From Collinsella aerofaciens (GTDB taxonomy: Bacteria > Actinomycetota > Coriobacteriia > Coriobacteriales > Coriobacteriaceae), in the NCBI RefSeq assembly GCF_015670795.1, contig NZ_JADPCJ010000002.1, positions 1 through 64,000 on the forward strand: a DNA stretch of 64,000 nt. The letters run 5' to 3'. Numbering within the stretch: the first letter of the stretch is position 1; every line of letters begins with the position of its first letter. This document shows, piece by piece, positions 1 to 10,753 of the stretch. The notes beneath the pieces are model-generated. The model had not been told where the DNA came from and did no database searches. It was given only the letters and a program-made list of their open reading frames with translations. A program made the position numbers and the translations under genes.

Positions 1-2
1 TA

Positions 3-41
3 TACGCCGTGATGCGCGACCGGGTGCCCTACCGGGAGTAG
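3..41 (+). CDS. C-terminal fragment of a CDS, possibly an IS110-type transposase
   Basis: Only twelve codons and a stop are visible, reading YAVMRDRVPYRE in frame 3. IS110-family transposases often end in a similar I/Y-A-x-L/M-R-x-G-x-P-Y pattern, and the sequence just after the stop (TTGACAAAACTATAGGAACA, 51-70) resembles the short non-coding right end of such elements. The rest of the gene lies before the window, so the assignment is a guess from a very short match. It could equally be the tail of an unrelated protein. Confidence 0.35.
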   Translation, partial: YAVMRDRVPYRE

Positions 42-226
42 CCCCGACGGTTGACAAAACTATAGGAACACCCAATGAGTGGCCGAAGAGTGTCCCCGGC
101 GACTAATCAAAAATGGGCCATGTGTCCCAGTTGTGGAGACTCGTTGAGCCGTCTGGGTATCGTGAAAGATCGCGCACTCCCCCATCATCAAAAGTGACAC
201 ACGCTACCTGTTGATGGGAGGCAGCC

Positions 227-964
227 ATGGGCTTCTTTGACAAGATGTTCGAGAAGAAAGAGTGCGCGATTTGCGGTACCGAGCTGGGACTTTTGGGAAA
301 GACCAAGATCAACGAAGGCTACCTGTGCAAAGAGTGCGTCGGCAAGCTCTCCCCCTTCTTTGGCGGCTATCGCTCCAGCACCGCGGACGATATCCGTGAG
401 CAGCTCGCCTACCGCGAGGCCAACGCCGAGCGCCTGGCCTCGTTCAACCCCACGCGCACGCTCTCTGCCGGGCGCACCAACATCATGCTCGATGAGGACG
501 CGGGCCTGCTGATCATTACCTCGCAGAGCCGCTGGCGCGACGCCAATCCCGACATCATCGAGTTCTCGCAGGTACTCGGCTGCGATATGGATATCGACGA
601 GCATCGGACCGAGATCTATCGCGAGACCAAGGACGGCGAGCGCGAGAGCTACAACCCGCCGCGCTACGACCTGGATTACGACTTTAATCTGACCATTCAC
701 GTCAACACGCCGTACTTTACCGAGATCAACCTGCGCGTAAACGACTCCACCATCGATCAGCGCGGTTCCATCGAATACCGCGAGGCCAAGCGCCAGGCAA
801 CCGAGGTCCGCGATGCGCTGGTGCAGCTGCGCCAGGAAACGCGCGACAGCGTCGTGGCCGCTAAGGCCCCCAAGACCGCGGTCACCTGCCCCTTCTGCGG
901 AGCCACCACCATTCCCGATGCCAGCGGGCGCTGCGAATACTGCGGTGGCGCCATCGGCGCATAG
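227..964 (+). CDS. DUF4428-like zinc-ribbon protein
   Basis: This 245-residue protein has a zinc-ribbon-like N-terminus (CAICG near residue 16, CKEC near residue 36), a middle region of mixed alpha/beta character, and a second C-terminal zinc ribbon (CPFCG ... CEYCG, about residues 222-241). The N-terminus resembles DUF4428. No enzyme motif or membrane segment is visible, so it is probably cytosolic and binds a partner or membrane assembly. The ATG follows a GGGAGGCAGCC ribosome site. It lies 24 bases ahead of a second zinc-ribbon gene and begins a plus-strand set with an SPFH gene, which suggests a shared membrane-associated role. The molecular function is unknown. Confidence 0.7.
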   Translation: MGFFDKMFEKKECAICGTELGLLGKTKINEGYLCKECVGKLSPFFGGYRSSTADDIREQLAYREANAERLASFNPTRTLSAGRTNIMLDEDAGLLIITSQSRWRDANPDIIEFSQVLGCDMDIDEHRTEIYRETKDGERESYNPPRYDLDYDFNLTIHVNTPYFTEINLRVNDSTIDQRGSIEYREAKRQATEVRDALVQLRQETRDSVVAAKAPKTAVTCPFCGATTIPDASGRCEYCGGAIGA

Positions 965-988
965 CCTCCGGCACGGAAAGGACCGATC

Positions 989-2311
989 ATGGCCTTCGAG
1001 AGCGTCAACTATCAGTGCCCCGCGTGTGGCGGCCCCCTTCACTTTGCCAGTGCCGAGCAAAAGCTTGTCTGCGACTACTGCGATTCGCGTTTTGAAGTCG
1101 AAGAAGTCGAGGCCCTCTATCGCGAGCGCCAGGACAAGGCCGATGCCAAAGCCGATGCGGCAGCCGCGGCCCCCAAGCCTGCTGTCGACGATGCCGTGCA
1201 GGAGCTGGCTCAAAACGCCGGCTACATTTGCTCGTCGTGCGGCGCCGAGCTCGTGTCCGATGGCACCGTCGCCGTTACCACCTGCCCGTACTGTGGCAAC
1301 TCCGCCGTGGCCCCCGGCCAGCTCTCGGGCGACTTCTCACCCGACCTGGTAATTCCGTTTAAGCTCGGGCGCGACGATGTCATGGCCGCGCTCAAAGACC
1401 ACTACAAGGGCAAGATCCTGCTGCCCAAGAGCTTTGTCACCGGCAACCATATCGACGAAGTCCAAGGCGTTTACGTGCCGTTTTGGCTTTACGGCGCCCG
1501 CGTGGACGGCGAGGTGTGCTTTGATGCGACCAACGAGACCGTAACCGAGGAATCCGACCGCACCGTCACGACCACCGACCACTACGATGCCTACCGCAAG
1601 GGAAACATCTCGTTTAAGCGCGTGCCCGTCGACGGATCGTCCAAGATGCCCGACGGCCACATGGACGCCATCGAGCCGTTTGACTACGACGCGCTGCGCC
1701 CGTTTTCGGTCGCGTATATGCCCGGCTATATCGCCAACCGCTACGACGAGGATTGCGAGACCTGCAAGGCGCGCGCCGAGCGTCGTATGGAAGAAAGTAC
1801 GATTTCGGCCCTGCGCGAGACCGTCGTCGACGAGTATGACGACGCCACGGTCGAAAGCAAGCAGCTCGACTACACCTGGGAAGACAGCGACTACGCCCTG
1901 TTCCCCGTGTGGATGCTTTCCACCTCGTGGAACGGCAAGAGTTATCTGTTTGCCATGAACGGCCAGACCGGTCGCATGGTCGGCGAGCTCCCCTGCTCCA
2001 AGCCCAAGCTCGCCATCGCCTCGGTGCTGTTCTTTGTGATCGGGTTTGTCCTCTCCCAGATTCTCTTTATGGGTGGGAATGCCTTCGATCCGGACTACCT
2101 CACCTTTGATGTCGAGGGCATCCTCATCAACATCGTCGCGCCGTTGATCATCGTGGTCATCGCAGACGTGCTACTGGTAGGCCAGCTCAAGACGGCCAAC
2201 GAGGCCACCCACGCCGACTGCTACTGTGGCGAGCTCGACCTGACCGAGAAGCACGACACCTTCAGCCACACCGAGACCACCGTTGTCATGAAGGACAACA
2301 AGGACGATTAG
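989..2311 (+). CDS. TFIIB-type zinc-ribbon membrane protein, YdjG-like
   Basis: The 440-residue product starts with a zinc ribbon (CPACG at about residue 10, CDYCD at about 30). A second ribbon follows a charged linker (CSSCG ... CPYCG, about 81-102). A long soluble region leads to two hydrophobic segments near residues 338-360 and 380-400. This matches the architecture of B. subtilis YdjG-like proteins, which are encoded beside the SPFH protein YdjI; here an SPFH gene follows 48 bases downstream. The family role is not enzymatic as far as known; a membrane scaffold or stress-response role is inferred from context. The start follows GGAAAGGACCGATC. Confidence 0.7.
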   Translation: MAFESVNYQCPACGGPLHFASAEQKLVCDYCDSRFEVEEVEALYRERQDKADAKADAAAAAPKPAVDDAVQELAQNAGYICSSCGAELVSDGTVAVTTCPYCGNSAVAPGQLSGDFSPDLVIPFKLGRDDVMAALKDHYKGKILLPKSFVTGNHIDEVQGVYVPFWLYGARVDGEVCFDATNETVTEESDRTVTTTDHYDAYRKGNISFKRVPVDGSSKMPDGHMDAIEPFDYDALRPFSVAYMPGYIANRYDEDCETCKARAERRMEESTISALRETVVDEYDDATVESKQLDYTWEDSDYALFPVWMLSTSWNGKSYLFAMNGQTGRMVGELPCSKPKLAIASVLFFVIGFVLSQILFMGGNAFDPDYLTFDVEGILINIVAPLIIVVIADVLLVGQLKTANEATHADCYCGELDLTEKHDTFSHTETTVVMKDNKDD

Positions 2312-2359
2312 CCATTCTGACCAATACCACCCGGCCTTTGACGAGAAAGGAAGATCACC

Positions 2360-3601
2360 ATGGGACTCTTGAGAGCTGGATTGGGAGCTGCCGGCGGCGT
2401 CATGGCCGACCAGTGGAAAGAATTTATCTATTGCGAATCGATGCCCGCTGACGTCTTAGCCTGCAAGGGCAGCAAGCGCACCGGCGGCCGCAGCTCCAAC
2501 ACGCGCGGCGAGGACAACGTCATCTCCAACGGCTCGGTCATCGCCGTCAACGACGGCCAGGGCATGCTCGTGGTGCAAAACGGCAAGATCATCGAGGTCG
2601 CGCTGGAGCCTGGCGAGTTTGTCTTTGACACCGGCAGCGAGCCGAGCGTCTTTAGCGGCAACCTGGGCGATTCCATCAAGGAGACCTTCGCCAATATCGG
2701 CAGCCGCTTTACCTTTGGCGGCGACGCGGGCAAGGACCAGCGCGTCTACTTCATCAACACCAAGGAGATCATCGGCAACAAGTACGGCACCGCCTCGCCC
2801 GTGCCCTTCCGCGTGGTCGATAACAACATTGGCCTGGACGTCGACATCTCCGTACGCTGCAACGGCGAGTATTCGTACCGCATCACCAACCCGCTGTTGT
2901 TCTACACCAACGTGTGCGGCAACGTGACCGATAGCTACACGCGCGATAAGATCGACAGCCAGCTTAAGTCCGAGCTGCTCACCGCCCTGCAGCCCGCCTT
3001 TGCCAAGATCTCGGAGATGGGCATCCGCTACAGTGCCATCCGCGGTCACACCACCGAGCTCGCCCGCGCGCTCAACGAGGTCCTCTCGGCCGACTGGCGC
3101 GACCTGCGCGGCGTCGAGATCGTGAGCTTTGGCGTCAACTCCATCGCCGCCTCGCAAGAAGACGAGCAGATGATCAAGGACCTGCAGAAGGCCGCGGTCA
3201 TGCGCGATCCCACCATGGCGGCCGCCAACATCGCCAGCGGCCAGAGCGATGCGATGCGCGCAGCAGCCGCCAACCCCAACGGCGCGATGGCCGGCTTTAT
3301 GGGCATGGGCATGGCGGGCGGCATGGGCGGCATGAACGCCAGCCAGCTGTTCGCCGCCGGCCAGGCACAGCAGCAGGCTGCCCCACAGCCAGCTCCGGCA
3401 CCCGCCCCCGCACCGGCTCCTGCCGCTGCCCCCGCGGCCGGCACGTGGACCTGCAGCTGCGGAGCCACCAACACCGGCAAGTTCTGCCCCGAGTGTGGCA
3501 GTCCCGCACCCGCCCCGGCACCGGCCAAGTGGTTCTGCCCCAACTGCGGCAGCGAAAACGGCGGCAAGTTCTGCAGCAACTGCGGAACGCCCAGGCCCTA
3601 G
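2360..3601 (+). CDS. SPFH-domain protein with C-terminal zinc ribbons, YdjI-like
   Basis: The 413-residue protein carries an SPFH (stomatin/prohibitin-like) core over about residues 20-290, of the type once annotated as virion core protein and represented by B. subtilis YdjI. A Met/Gly-rich patch (about 310-330) and an Ala-Pro linker lead to two zinc ribbons (CSCG ... CPECG and CPNCG ... CSNCG, about 368-410). Such proteins form oligomers at membranes and, in Bacillus, act with YdjG/YdjH in recruiting PspA. The ribbons here match those of the two upstream genes in type, suggesting the three proteins assemble together. The start has an AGGAAGATCACC ribosome site. Confidence 0.8.
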   Translation: MGLLRAGLGAAGGVMADQWKEFIYCESMPADVLACKGSKRTGGRSSNTRGEDNVISNGSVIAVNDGQGMLVVQNGKIIEVALEPGEFVFDTGSEPSVFSGNLGDSIKETFANIGSRFTFGGDAGKDQRVYFINTKEIIGNKYGTASPVPFRVVDNNIGLDVDISVRCNGEYSYRITNPLLFYTNVCGNVTDSYTRDKIDSQLKSELLTALQPAFAKISEMGIRYSAIRGHTTELARALNEVLSADWRDLRGVEIVSFGVNSIAASQEDEQMIKDLQKAAVMRDPTMAAANIASGQSDAMRAAAANPNGAMAGFMGMGMAGGMGGMNASQLFAAGQAQQQAAPQPAPAPAPAPAPAAAPAAGTWTCSCGATNTGKFCPECGSPAPAPAPAKWFCPNCGSENGGKFCSNCGTPRP

Positions 3602-3682
3602 CCCCTCTATCCGGTAATTGGCGGGGAGGTCCGCCACCCCCGCATTTGCTTCTATGGGTTTCGTTCGATAAAGGAGGACACC

Positions 3683-4525
3683 ATGAAGACAACGTTCAAA
3701 AAGTCCGCACTCGCATTTCTGACATGCGTCCTGGCGCTCGCCTTTGCCCTGACGGGCTGCAGCGGCGGCGGCAAAGACCCCAAGGCCAACTTCGTCGGCA
3801 GCTGGGAACTCTCGGGTGGAACCGTGGATGGCGAAGAGCTGACCGATGAGTACATGAAGATGCTCGAGGATTGGGGTGTCCACTGCGTCCTGATTCTCGA
3901 TGAGGACGGTACAGGTGCCCTCGACCTGTTCCTTGAAGTCGTCGACCTTAAATGGGAGGCAAAGGACGCCACCACCGTAACCCTCACCGCCGAAGACGAG
4001 TCGTATGACATGAAGCTCAAGGACGGCAAACTCATCCTCGAAGAAGATGACGGAAATCTTGTCTTTACCAAGTCCGACAAGGATCTGTCCGGTACGGTAA
4101 AGAAGGATCGCGAGAACGCCGAGAAGGAAGATGAGATCGATGAGGCCGTCGAAGACGACGACGTCCAGAGCATCGAAATCTCCCCCGCCGTCACCGTCGC
4201 CGATGACGACCTGTGCACCATCACCATCACCGAGAAGTTCAAGGACGACTGGGGCGACATCGGCTTTGTCGTTAACATCACCAACAAGAGCGACAAGGAC
4301 CTGACCTTCTACGCCCCCTCCGGCAAGACCAATGTCAACGGCACTATGAAGGACCCCTGGTTCTCGGCTCACCTGATGCCCGGTACCAACGCCACCGAGG
4401 AATTCACGTTCTCGAACGGCGAGCTTGACAGCCTTGACGACCTGGTCAACACGACCATCGGCATCGACGCCTATCTGACCGATTCCTACGAGGACGTCGC
4501 CTCTTACACCGCAACCATCGCGTAA
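3683..4525 (+). CDS. Secreted acidic lipoprotein of unknown function
   Basis: The N-terminus is a lipoprotein signal: basic MKTTFKK, a hydrophobic run, then the lipobox LTGC with the lipidated cysteine at residue 26. The mature 255-residue part is very acidic and looks like two beta domains, the first starting NFVGSWELSGG (lipocalin-like phrase), the second after a charged linker (EDEIDEAVEDDD, about residues 149-160). It should sit on the outer face of the cytoplasmic membrane. It follows the SPFH gene by 81 bases with its own strong AAAGGAGGACACC ribosome site, so it may be co-transcribed. No enzymatic motif is recognised. Confidence 0.75.
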   Translation: MKTTFKKSALAFLTCVLALAFALTGCSGGGKDPKANFVGSWELSGGTVDGEELTDEYMKMLEDWGVHCVLILDEDGTGALDLFLEVVDLKWEAKDATTVTLTAEDESYDMKLKDGKLILEEDDGNLVFTKSDKDLSGTVKKDRENAEKEDEIDEAVEDDDVQSIEISPAVTVADDDLCTITITEKFKDDWGDIGFVVNITNKSDKDLTFYAPSGKTNVNGTMKDPWFSAHLMPGTNATEEFTFSNGELDSLDDLVNTTIGIDAYLTDSYEDVASYTATIA

Positions 4526-4575
4526 CGGCACGTAACATCAGCCGCGGATTGGCGGACACATCCGCGCACATGTCA

Positions 4576-4681
4576 GGCGGGGCCGCAGGAAATGATCCCG
4601 CGGCCCCGCCGCCTTGCGCCGACAGCACCGCTCGCACAAGCAGGCCGCCCGCCGTTTTCTGATGCAAAACGGCGGGCGGCC
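4576..4681. terminator. Two strong hairpins between convergent genes
   Basis: Two GC-rich perfect or near-perfect hairpins lie between the lipoprotein gene and the response-regulator gene, which converge. The first is 4576-4610 (GGCGGGGCCGC paired with its complement). The second is 4643-4681 (GGCCGCCCGCCGTTTT paired with AAACGGCGGGCGGCC). The second has T and A tracts in the stem and probably ends transcription from either side. Confidence 0.7.
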
Positions 4682-4718
4682 TATCTTTACGGCGCCGGAA
4701 CACGGGTGAGCGCGTCGA

Positions 4719-5342
4719 TTACGGGCGCTCCATGTTGGGAACGATGCTGCCCTCGGTCACCGCATGCACGGCAAGGCGCATGATGTTGTCGTAGCCGGTC
4801 TTGCTTAGGATCTCCGAGATGCGGCGCTTGATGGTGCCCTCGCTCATAAACAGCTCGGCCGCGATCTCGCGGCGGCTCTTGCCCTCGCAGGCAAGGCGCA
4901 AAATCGACAGCTCGACATCGTCGAGCGCCGCCGTACCCGAAAAAATGCTCTCGGGCGGCTTGGGAAACGTGCAATAGCCCGCCAGCGTGGAGCGCATCAC
5001 GGCGAACAGCTCGTCGATACCGACGTTCTTGTAAACAAAGCTATCGACGCCCGCCTCGCGGGCCTGATCGACAAAGGTGATCTCGGGCATGCCGGTCATG
5101 ATAATGATGCGGCACTCGGGCAGCTGCTCCTTGATGCGCGCCGCCGCCACGATGCCGTTGGAATCATGCTCGGTGCATACGTCCATCAGTATCATGTCCG
5201 GACGCTCCCTGAGCGCGACATCGAGGGCTTCGGAAGCGTCGGCGATCGCGGCGGCGACGGTCATATCGGGCTGGTCGCCAACGGAGCGCGCCAGGCTCTC
5301 GCGCAGGATGGCCTGGTCTTCGACTATAAGGACGCGAATCAT
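4719..5342 (-). CDS. NarL/LuxR-type response regulator
   Basis: A 207-residue two-component regulator. The receiver domain (1-120) shows the acidic pocket and phospho-acceptor in VLIVEDQ and MILMDVC, and a later KN at the usual lysine position. The C-terminal LuxR-type helix-turn-helix (about 143-200) contains EGKSRREIAAELFMSEGTIK. It overlaps the upstream kinase by an ATGA tetranucleotide, so the two are translationally coupled, and has a GGAGGAG ribosome site. It should be phosphorylated by the neighbouring HisKA_3-like kinase and bind DNA; targets are not known, but autoregulation of this three-gene operon is plausible. Confidence 0.9.
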   Translation of the reverse strand: MIRVLIVEDQAILRESLARSVGDQPDMTVAAAIADASEALDVALRERPDMILMDVCTEHDSNGIVAAARIKEQLPECRIIIMTGMPEITFVDQAREAGVDSFVYKNVGIDELFAVMRSTLAGYCTFPKPPESIFSGTAALDDVELSILRLACEGKSRREIAAELFMSEGTIKRRISEILSKTGYDNIMRLAVHAVTEGSIVPNMERP

Positions 5343-6838
5343 GAGCTTCTCCTCCGAACAACAGCGTTGGGCGTAAGCGGGATGGACACCGCAAGCGTAA
5401 AGGGCGGGGCGGCGTGGACCTCTAGGCTGCCACCCAGATCTTGCGCGACATGCCTCATACCGGGGATACCCGTTCCCTCGCGATACGATACGGGGGCCGG
5501 GGACCCGTCGTTAGAAATCGTCATGCGCGCGACGGCGCCGGCATCCGCCCCCTCCTGCCACAGACGCACGTGGACCCGATGCGCCTGCGCATGCTTGGTG
5601 GCATTGGTCGAGGCCTCACGGATAATCTGCAAAAATGCGGTGGCGACACGCGCGTCCTCAGGCAGCGCACCCTCAACATCGATCTGCACACTCACCAAAC
5701 CAAAAGCATGGACGATATCACCCAGCTGTTCTGCAGGCTCGCTGGCACCGTCACCGCGCAGATCGGCAGCAATTGAGCGCAGCAACGGATCAATCTGCTC
5801 GATCGACTCATCGTCCAGACGCCCCTCCTCCAAATAGCGATGAAGAACGGACAGGCGCTGCCCGATCACGTCGTGCACGCGAGCGCGCATACGTAGGTAG
5901 GCCGCATTGTCAGCAACTTTTTTGACTTCTTCGATCTGTGCCTGGAGTTCTTTGCCCGCAAGCTCAAGCAGGTGGTTGGCTTGCGCCAAGCGGTCATGAG
6001 CATGCGCGTACTCTGTCACATCAAGACCGATAATGCGCTCGAACGAACGTCCCGAAACCATAACGCGATCGCGCACAAATAGGCGAATCTCAGCGGGAGA
6101 GACCTCGACCACCGCACGCGCCTCACCAAAGCGGTCCAGATTAATCCGCACACGGTTCCTGCTGCTTTCGGGCATTTGCATGCTCAGTTTGCGCAGGTCG
6201 TTCCATGTGCTGCTCATGTCGCCTAGGTCGGTGGGCATATGAAGTTCCACCAGGTTTTTGCGCATGCAGCGGTTCATGAGCAGAGGACGGCCCCTCGGGT
6301 CCAGATACAGGATGCCCACGGGAATCACGTTGATGGTCTCGATCGTCGAGAACATGGTGATATCCTCTTGGCGGTTACGGACGTCCATCAAGAGCGCCGC
6401 GATGGAGCGGAACAGGAAGAACGCTCCCTCTGCGATAAGGACAACGGTCCACGCCGAGCCCATGGCAAGCACCACCGGCGGTGTCACGGCGGCAACGAGC
6501 AGCAACTCGGCCAACATGACGGGGCGGCGGTAGTGCACCATAAGTACCACACCATAGGCAAAGATCGCGGCATTAAGCCACAACGCTCCGCCCATTGCCC
6601 TGGCGCAAACGTCAAGCGGCGCCACCAGATACGAGCCAGACGACGCGAATAAGATGAGCGCCGAAATCATCAGGTGAAGCACAAGGCTCGCCTCGTAGGC
6701 GCAAATCACCTTACGGTTATAGGACGAGCGGCGCGATGCGATGAGCGGGACGTGGATCGTCTGCAGACACGCAGCCAGGGCAAAGACGACATCGAGCGCA
6801 ACGATTTGGGGAAGGATGAGCGAAATCTGCATCGTCAC
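5339..6838 (-). CDS. Membrane histidine kinase, NarX/DesK-like class
   Basis: The 499-residue protein has about five membrane helices in the first 170 residues, a PAS-like region (about 175-290), a coiled linker and a dimerisation helix with the phosphorylatable His in RARVHDVIGQRL. The ATPase domain has an N-box (REASTNATKHAQ) and a G-box (GTGIPGMRHVA). It phosphorylates the downstream LuxR-type regulator. The GTG start overlaps the stop of the preceding membrane-sensor gene (GTGA), and its own stop overlaps the regulator start, giving a tightly coupled three-gene unit. An ATG two codons downstream is an alternative start. The signal sensed is unknown. Confidence 0.88.
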   Translation of the reverse strand: MTMQISLILPQIVALDVVFALAACLQTIHVPLIASRRSSYNRKVICAYEASLVLHLMISALILFASSGSYLVAPLDVCARAMGGALWLNAAIFAYGVVLMVHYRRPVMLAELLLVAAVTPPVVLAMGSAWTVVLIAEGAFFLFRSIAALLMDVRNRQEDITMFSTIETINVIPVGILYLDPRGRPLLMNRCMRKNLVELHMPTDLGDMSSTWNDLRKLSMQMPESSRNRVRINLDRFGEARAVVEVSPAEIRLFVRDRVMVSGRSFERIIGLDVTEYAHAHDRLAQANHLLELAGKELQAQIEEVKKVADNAAYLRMRARVHDVIGQRLSVLHRYLEEGRLDDESIEQIDPLLRSIAADLRGDGASEPAEQLGDIVHAFGLVSVQIDVEGALPEDARVATAFLQIIREASTNATKHAQAHRVHVRLWQEGADAGAVARMTISNDGSPAPVSYREGTGIPGMRHVAQDLGGSLEVHAAPPFTLAVSIPLTPNAVVRRRSS

Positions 6839-8718
6839 TCACCCGCCCTCGGCATCAAGACGATCATGCGCAGCTGGCCGGGCTCGCCCTCAAGGCGGTA
6901 TGCCACGTTGCGCCCTTGCAGAGCGCTTTCGAGCTCTTGCGCAGCGGGCGTCTGCGAAAGATCTGCATCATCGTTGGAAAAAAGCGTGGCGCGCAGCTCG
7001 ACACTGCATCGGTCATGGTCGCCCAAGTGATACATAAGCGCCGGATGGTCGGTGGTGTAGGCAAAAAACGCAAAGTCATACACGCAATCGTACAGAGCGC
7101 TTACCGTACTGGCGTGCAACGGGCGCCGTATGGCGATAATCGAGGCGCAATCGATATCGATGGTGCGCAGGTCACTTGCGAGCTCGTTGGCAATGAGCTG
7201 AATGCGGTCGCAATCAAAACCGCTCTCCCCGTGCTGTGCCAACGTGAGCGACCCCTTGCGTTTGCAATAGGCGACAAGCATCTTGGCGCGCTGCAACATG
7301 CGGTAACGCTCGTGCGAAGACGCTTCGTCGGTCAACGGCGGCAGCGAGCTCAGGAGGTCGTACATCCCTTCGAGCGCGCGGGCAAGCGCCTGGTCCACGT
7401 CTTGGACCAGCAAGGTCTCGGCCTCTTGATCTGCCAAATGCGTCTTAAGGTCGTAGTCGGCGGCGAGCAGCTCGTTTTGACGCTGCAGCTCCATGCGACG
7501 ATGTGCCAGTTCACGGTTAAGCTCGGTGAACTCCGATACGTCTTGGGCAAGCAGGGCCGATCCGCCCAGCAGCGGAAAGGCGCGATACATTACATCGGGA
7601 TCGGACGCCACGGCAAAGGCATGGGCGCGCCCGTGCTCCTGGGTCCGCAACTCCTCACGCACGCCTACCGGCATTGGCTTTGACACCGGCGTGGCATAGG
7701 CCTCCTGCAAGTCGCGCGTTAGAACTTTGAGGTCGAGCGGCAAGGTGTCGAAGATGTCAGCGATGTCGTGATACGACGGAATGACACCGCAATCGAGACA
7801 GATTTCCATCGCCACCACGCACAAGACGCAATAGACGAGCGAGAAGTTGAGCCTCCATGCCCAGGGCACGCGCAGAGCATACGAGATGGCAAAGAATGCG
7901 CCGCCCAGCAGTACGAGCGCCGCCGTGCCCGAGAAACGCTGGATGCGAAAGGACGAGGACCGGCCAACCAGGATAAAAAAGGCCACGAAGTTAAAGGCCG
8001 TCCACACGAGGACGGCGAAATATCCCCAGCCGTACGTGTAGTCGTTGCTCCAGGTGTCGCTTGTACGGTCAAAGCGGAAGACCTGCTGGTGAAAATCGTT
8101 GGTGAGCACAAATCCGATAAGCAGGATGGCCACAATCCACAGCGCAGCGCAGTAGCGGCGACCCAGGCGGTGTTGCTCCAGGCCCGCAAGGCGCAGACCA
8201 CACAACTGGTAGAGCAGTGGAATGAGCGTCATGGGCACGTAGTACAGGTACCACAGCACGGTGGCATAGAACGGCGTGAACGACTTGTACTTGAGAATGA
8301 CTTCGATCATCCACAGGGCGCAGATGGTGGCGATGGCAACAAGGCGGCGGCGCAACACATAGTCCAAACAGCGCAGATAGACCGATACGCCCCAAATCGA
8401 AAATGCAATTGCGGCAACAAGCAGCGGGAGAGAGCTCGAATGGACGAGCGCATCCACGACCTCTTTGGACACCTCGCTATAGGCGGGCGCGGCGTTAGAA
8501 AGTTTGGGGTCGAAGGCGAACAGCGCCGGCAAGACTGCCAAAAGCATGAGGAACAGTGCGGTGATGGCGCCGGCGATAGCAAAGACGCGGTGACGATACG
8601 CCTGATGCGTTATGCCAACAAGGAATCGCGGCATGGCAAAGAGCGTGCCGCCCCTGGGATCCGCCACGGGAGCGGATCGGGCGGCCGCGTGGCCGATATG
8701 TCGCGTGCGGGTACCCAT
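6835..8718 (-). CDS. Degenerate histidine-kinase-like 7TM sensor protein
   Basis: The product (about 627 residues from the ATG at 8718; an ATG at 8634 is also possible) has eight or so membrane helices in the first 300 residues, like histidine-kinase N-terminal 7TM sensors. A PAS-like segment (VMYRAFPLLGGSALLAQDVS), a coiled coil and a C-terminal region laid out like a kinase core follow. No HExxN/HD phospho-site, no clear N-box and no G-box are seen, so it is probably catalytically dead. It precedes and overlaps a genuine kinase gene. I infer that it supplies a second sensory input to that kinase. Upstream is no strong ribosome site, so the start is uncertain. Confidence 0.7.
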   Translation of the reverse strand: MGTRTRHIGHAAARSAPVADPRGGTLFAMPRFLVGITHQAYRHRVFAIAGAITALFLMLLAVLPALFAFDPKLSNAAPAYSEVSKEVVDALVHSSSLPLLVAAIAFSIWGVSVYLRCLDYVLRRRLVAIATICALWMIEVILKYKSFTPFYATVLWYLYYVPMTLIPLLYQLCGLRLAGLEQHRLGRRYCAALWIVAILLIGFVLTNDFHQQVFRFDRTSDTWSNDYTYGWGYFAVLVWTAFNFVAFFILVGRSSSFRIQRFSGTAALVLLGGAFFAISYALRVPWAWRLNFSLVYCVLCVVAMEICLDCGVIPSYHDIADIFDTLPLDLKVLTRDLQEAYATPVSKPMPVGVREELRTQEHGRAHAFAVASDPDVMYRAFPLLGGSALLAQDVSEFTELNRELAHRRMELQRQNELLAADYDLKTHLADQEAETLLVQDVDQALARALEGMYDLLSSLPPLTDEASSHERYRMLQRAKMLVAYCKRKGSLTLAQHGESGFDCDRIQLIANELASDLRTIDIDCASIIAIRRPLHASTVSALYDCVYDFAFFAYTTDHPALMYHLGDHDRCSVELRATLFSNDDADLSQTPAAQELESALQGRNVAYRLEGEPGQLRMIVLMPRAGE

Positions 8719-8876
8719 AGTGCTTTTAGTGTACCGACAGGCGGGCCCAAAAAGCGGGCCACATGTCCCAAAATCCGCAGACGGCAAGGTGCCCGGCGAA
8801 CACATACTCGCCGGGCGCCTTGGTTAGGAGGCTATGAGGATGAGCACGCGAAATCCACAGCGGTCAGGCCCGCCCC

Positions 8877-10412
<1,536 letters not shown>

Positions 10413-10608
10413 TCAATCCTTTCGCACGCTGTTGTCATAGGCTCAGTATCCCTGCAAACAACGCGTCGCTCAACGGCAACGGCGCAGGCCGATACTTCTT
10501 TTCGCGTGCAGGCGCCCGGCAACCACCCCGTCTGACACTTTTTGATACCCACCTGCCCCAGCCGCCGCAAAGGGGACAGTCACCTTTGTGATGGCTGGGG
10601 CCCGTTTG

Positions 10609-10663
10609 TCTCGATCTGTAACAGTTAGGCCGCCAAAACCGGGCCTGGTGTTACAGATTGAGA
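10609..10663. repeat. TCTCGATCTGTAACA palindrome, copy 1
   Basis: A 55-base element with 15-base arms (10609-10623 and 10649-10663, one mismatch) around a short inner stem. The same arms recur at 10688-10746 and 61791-61845. Confidence 0.85.
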
Positions 10664-10687
10664 TTGTTCGGCCTGTCCCCTGCAGTT

Positions 10688-10746
10688 TGTCTCGATCTAT
10701 AACAGGTAGAGGCGATTTAGCCCGCTAGATGTTACAGATCGAGACA
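10688..10746. repeat. TCTCGATCTGTAACA palindrome, copy 2
   Basis: A 59-base element with 17-base arms beginning TGTCTCGATCTATAACA (10688-10704) and ending with the complementary 10730-10746; one mismatch. It sits directly at the 3' end of the DUF4867-like gene and may form its transcript end. Confidence 0.85.
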
Positions 10747-10753
10747 GAAGATT

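Noticed and set aside
2456-4531. A 691-codon minus-strand frame across the SPFH and lipoprotein genes
   Set aside because: It runs antisense through two well-supported genes with clear domains and has no recognisable domain itself.
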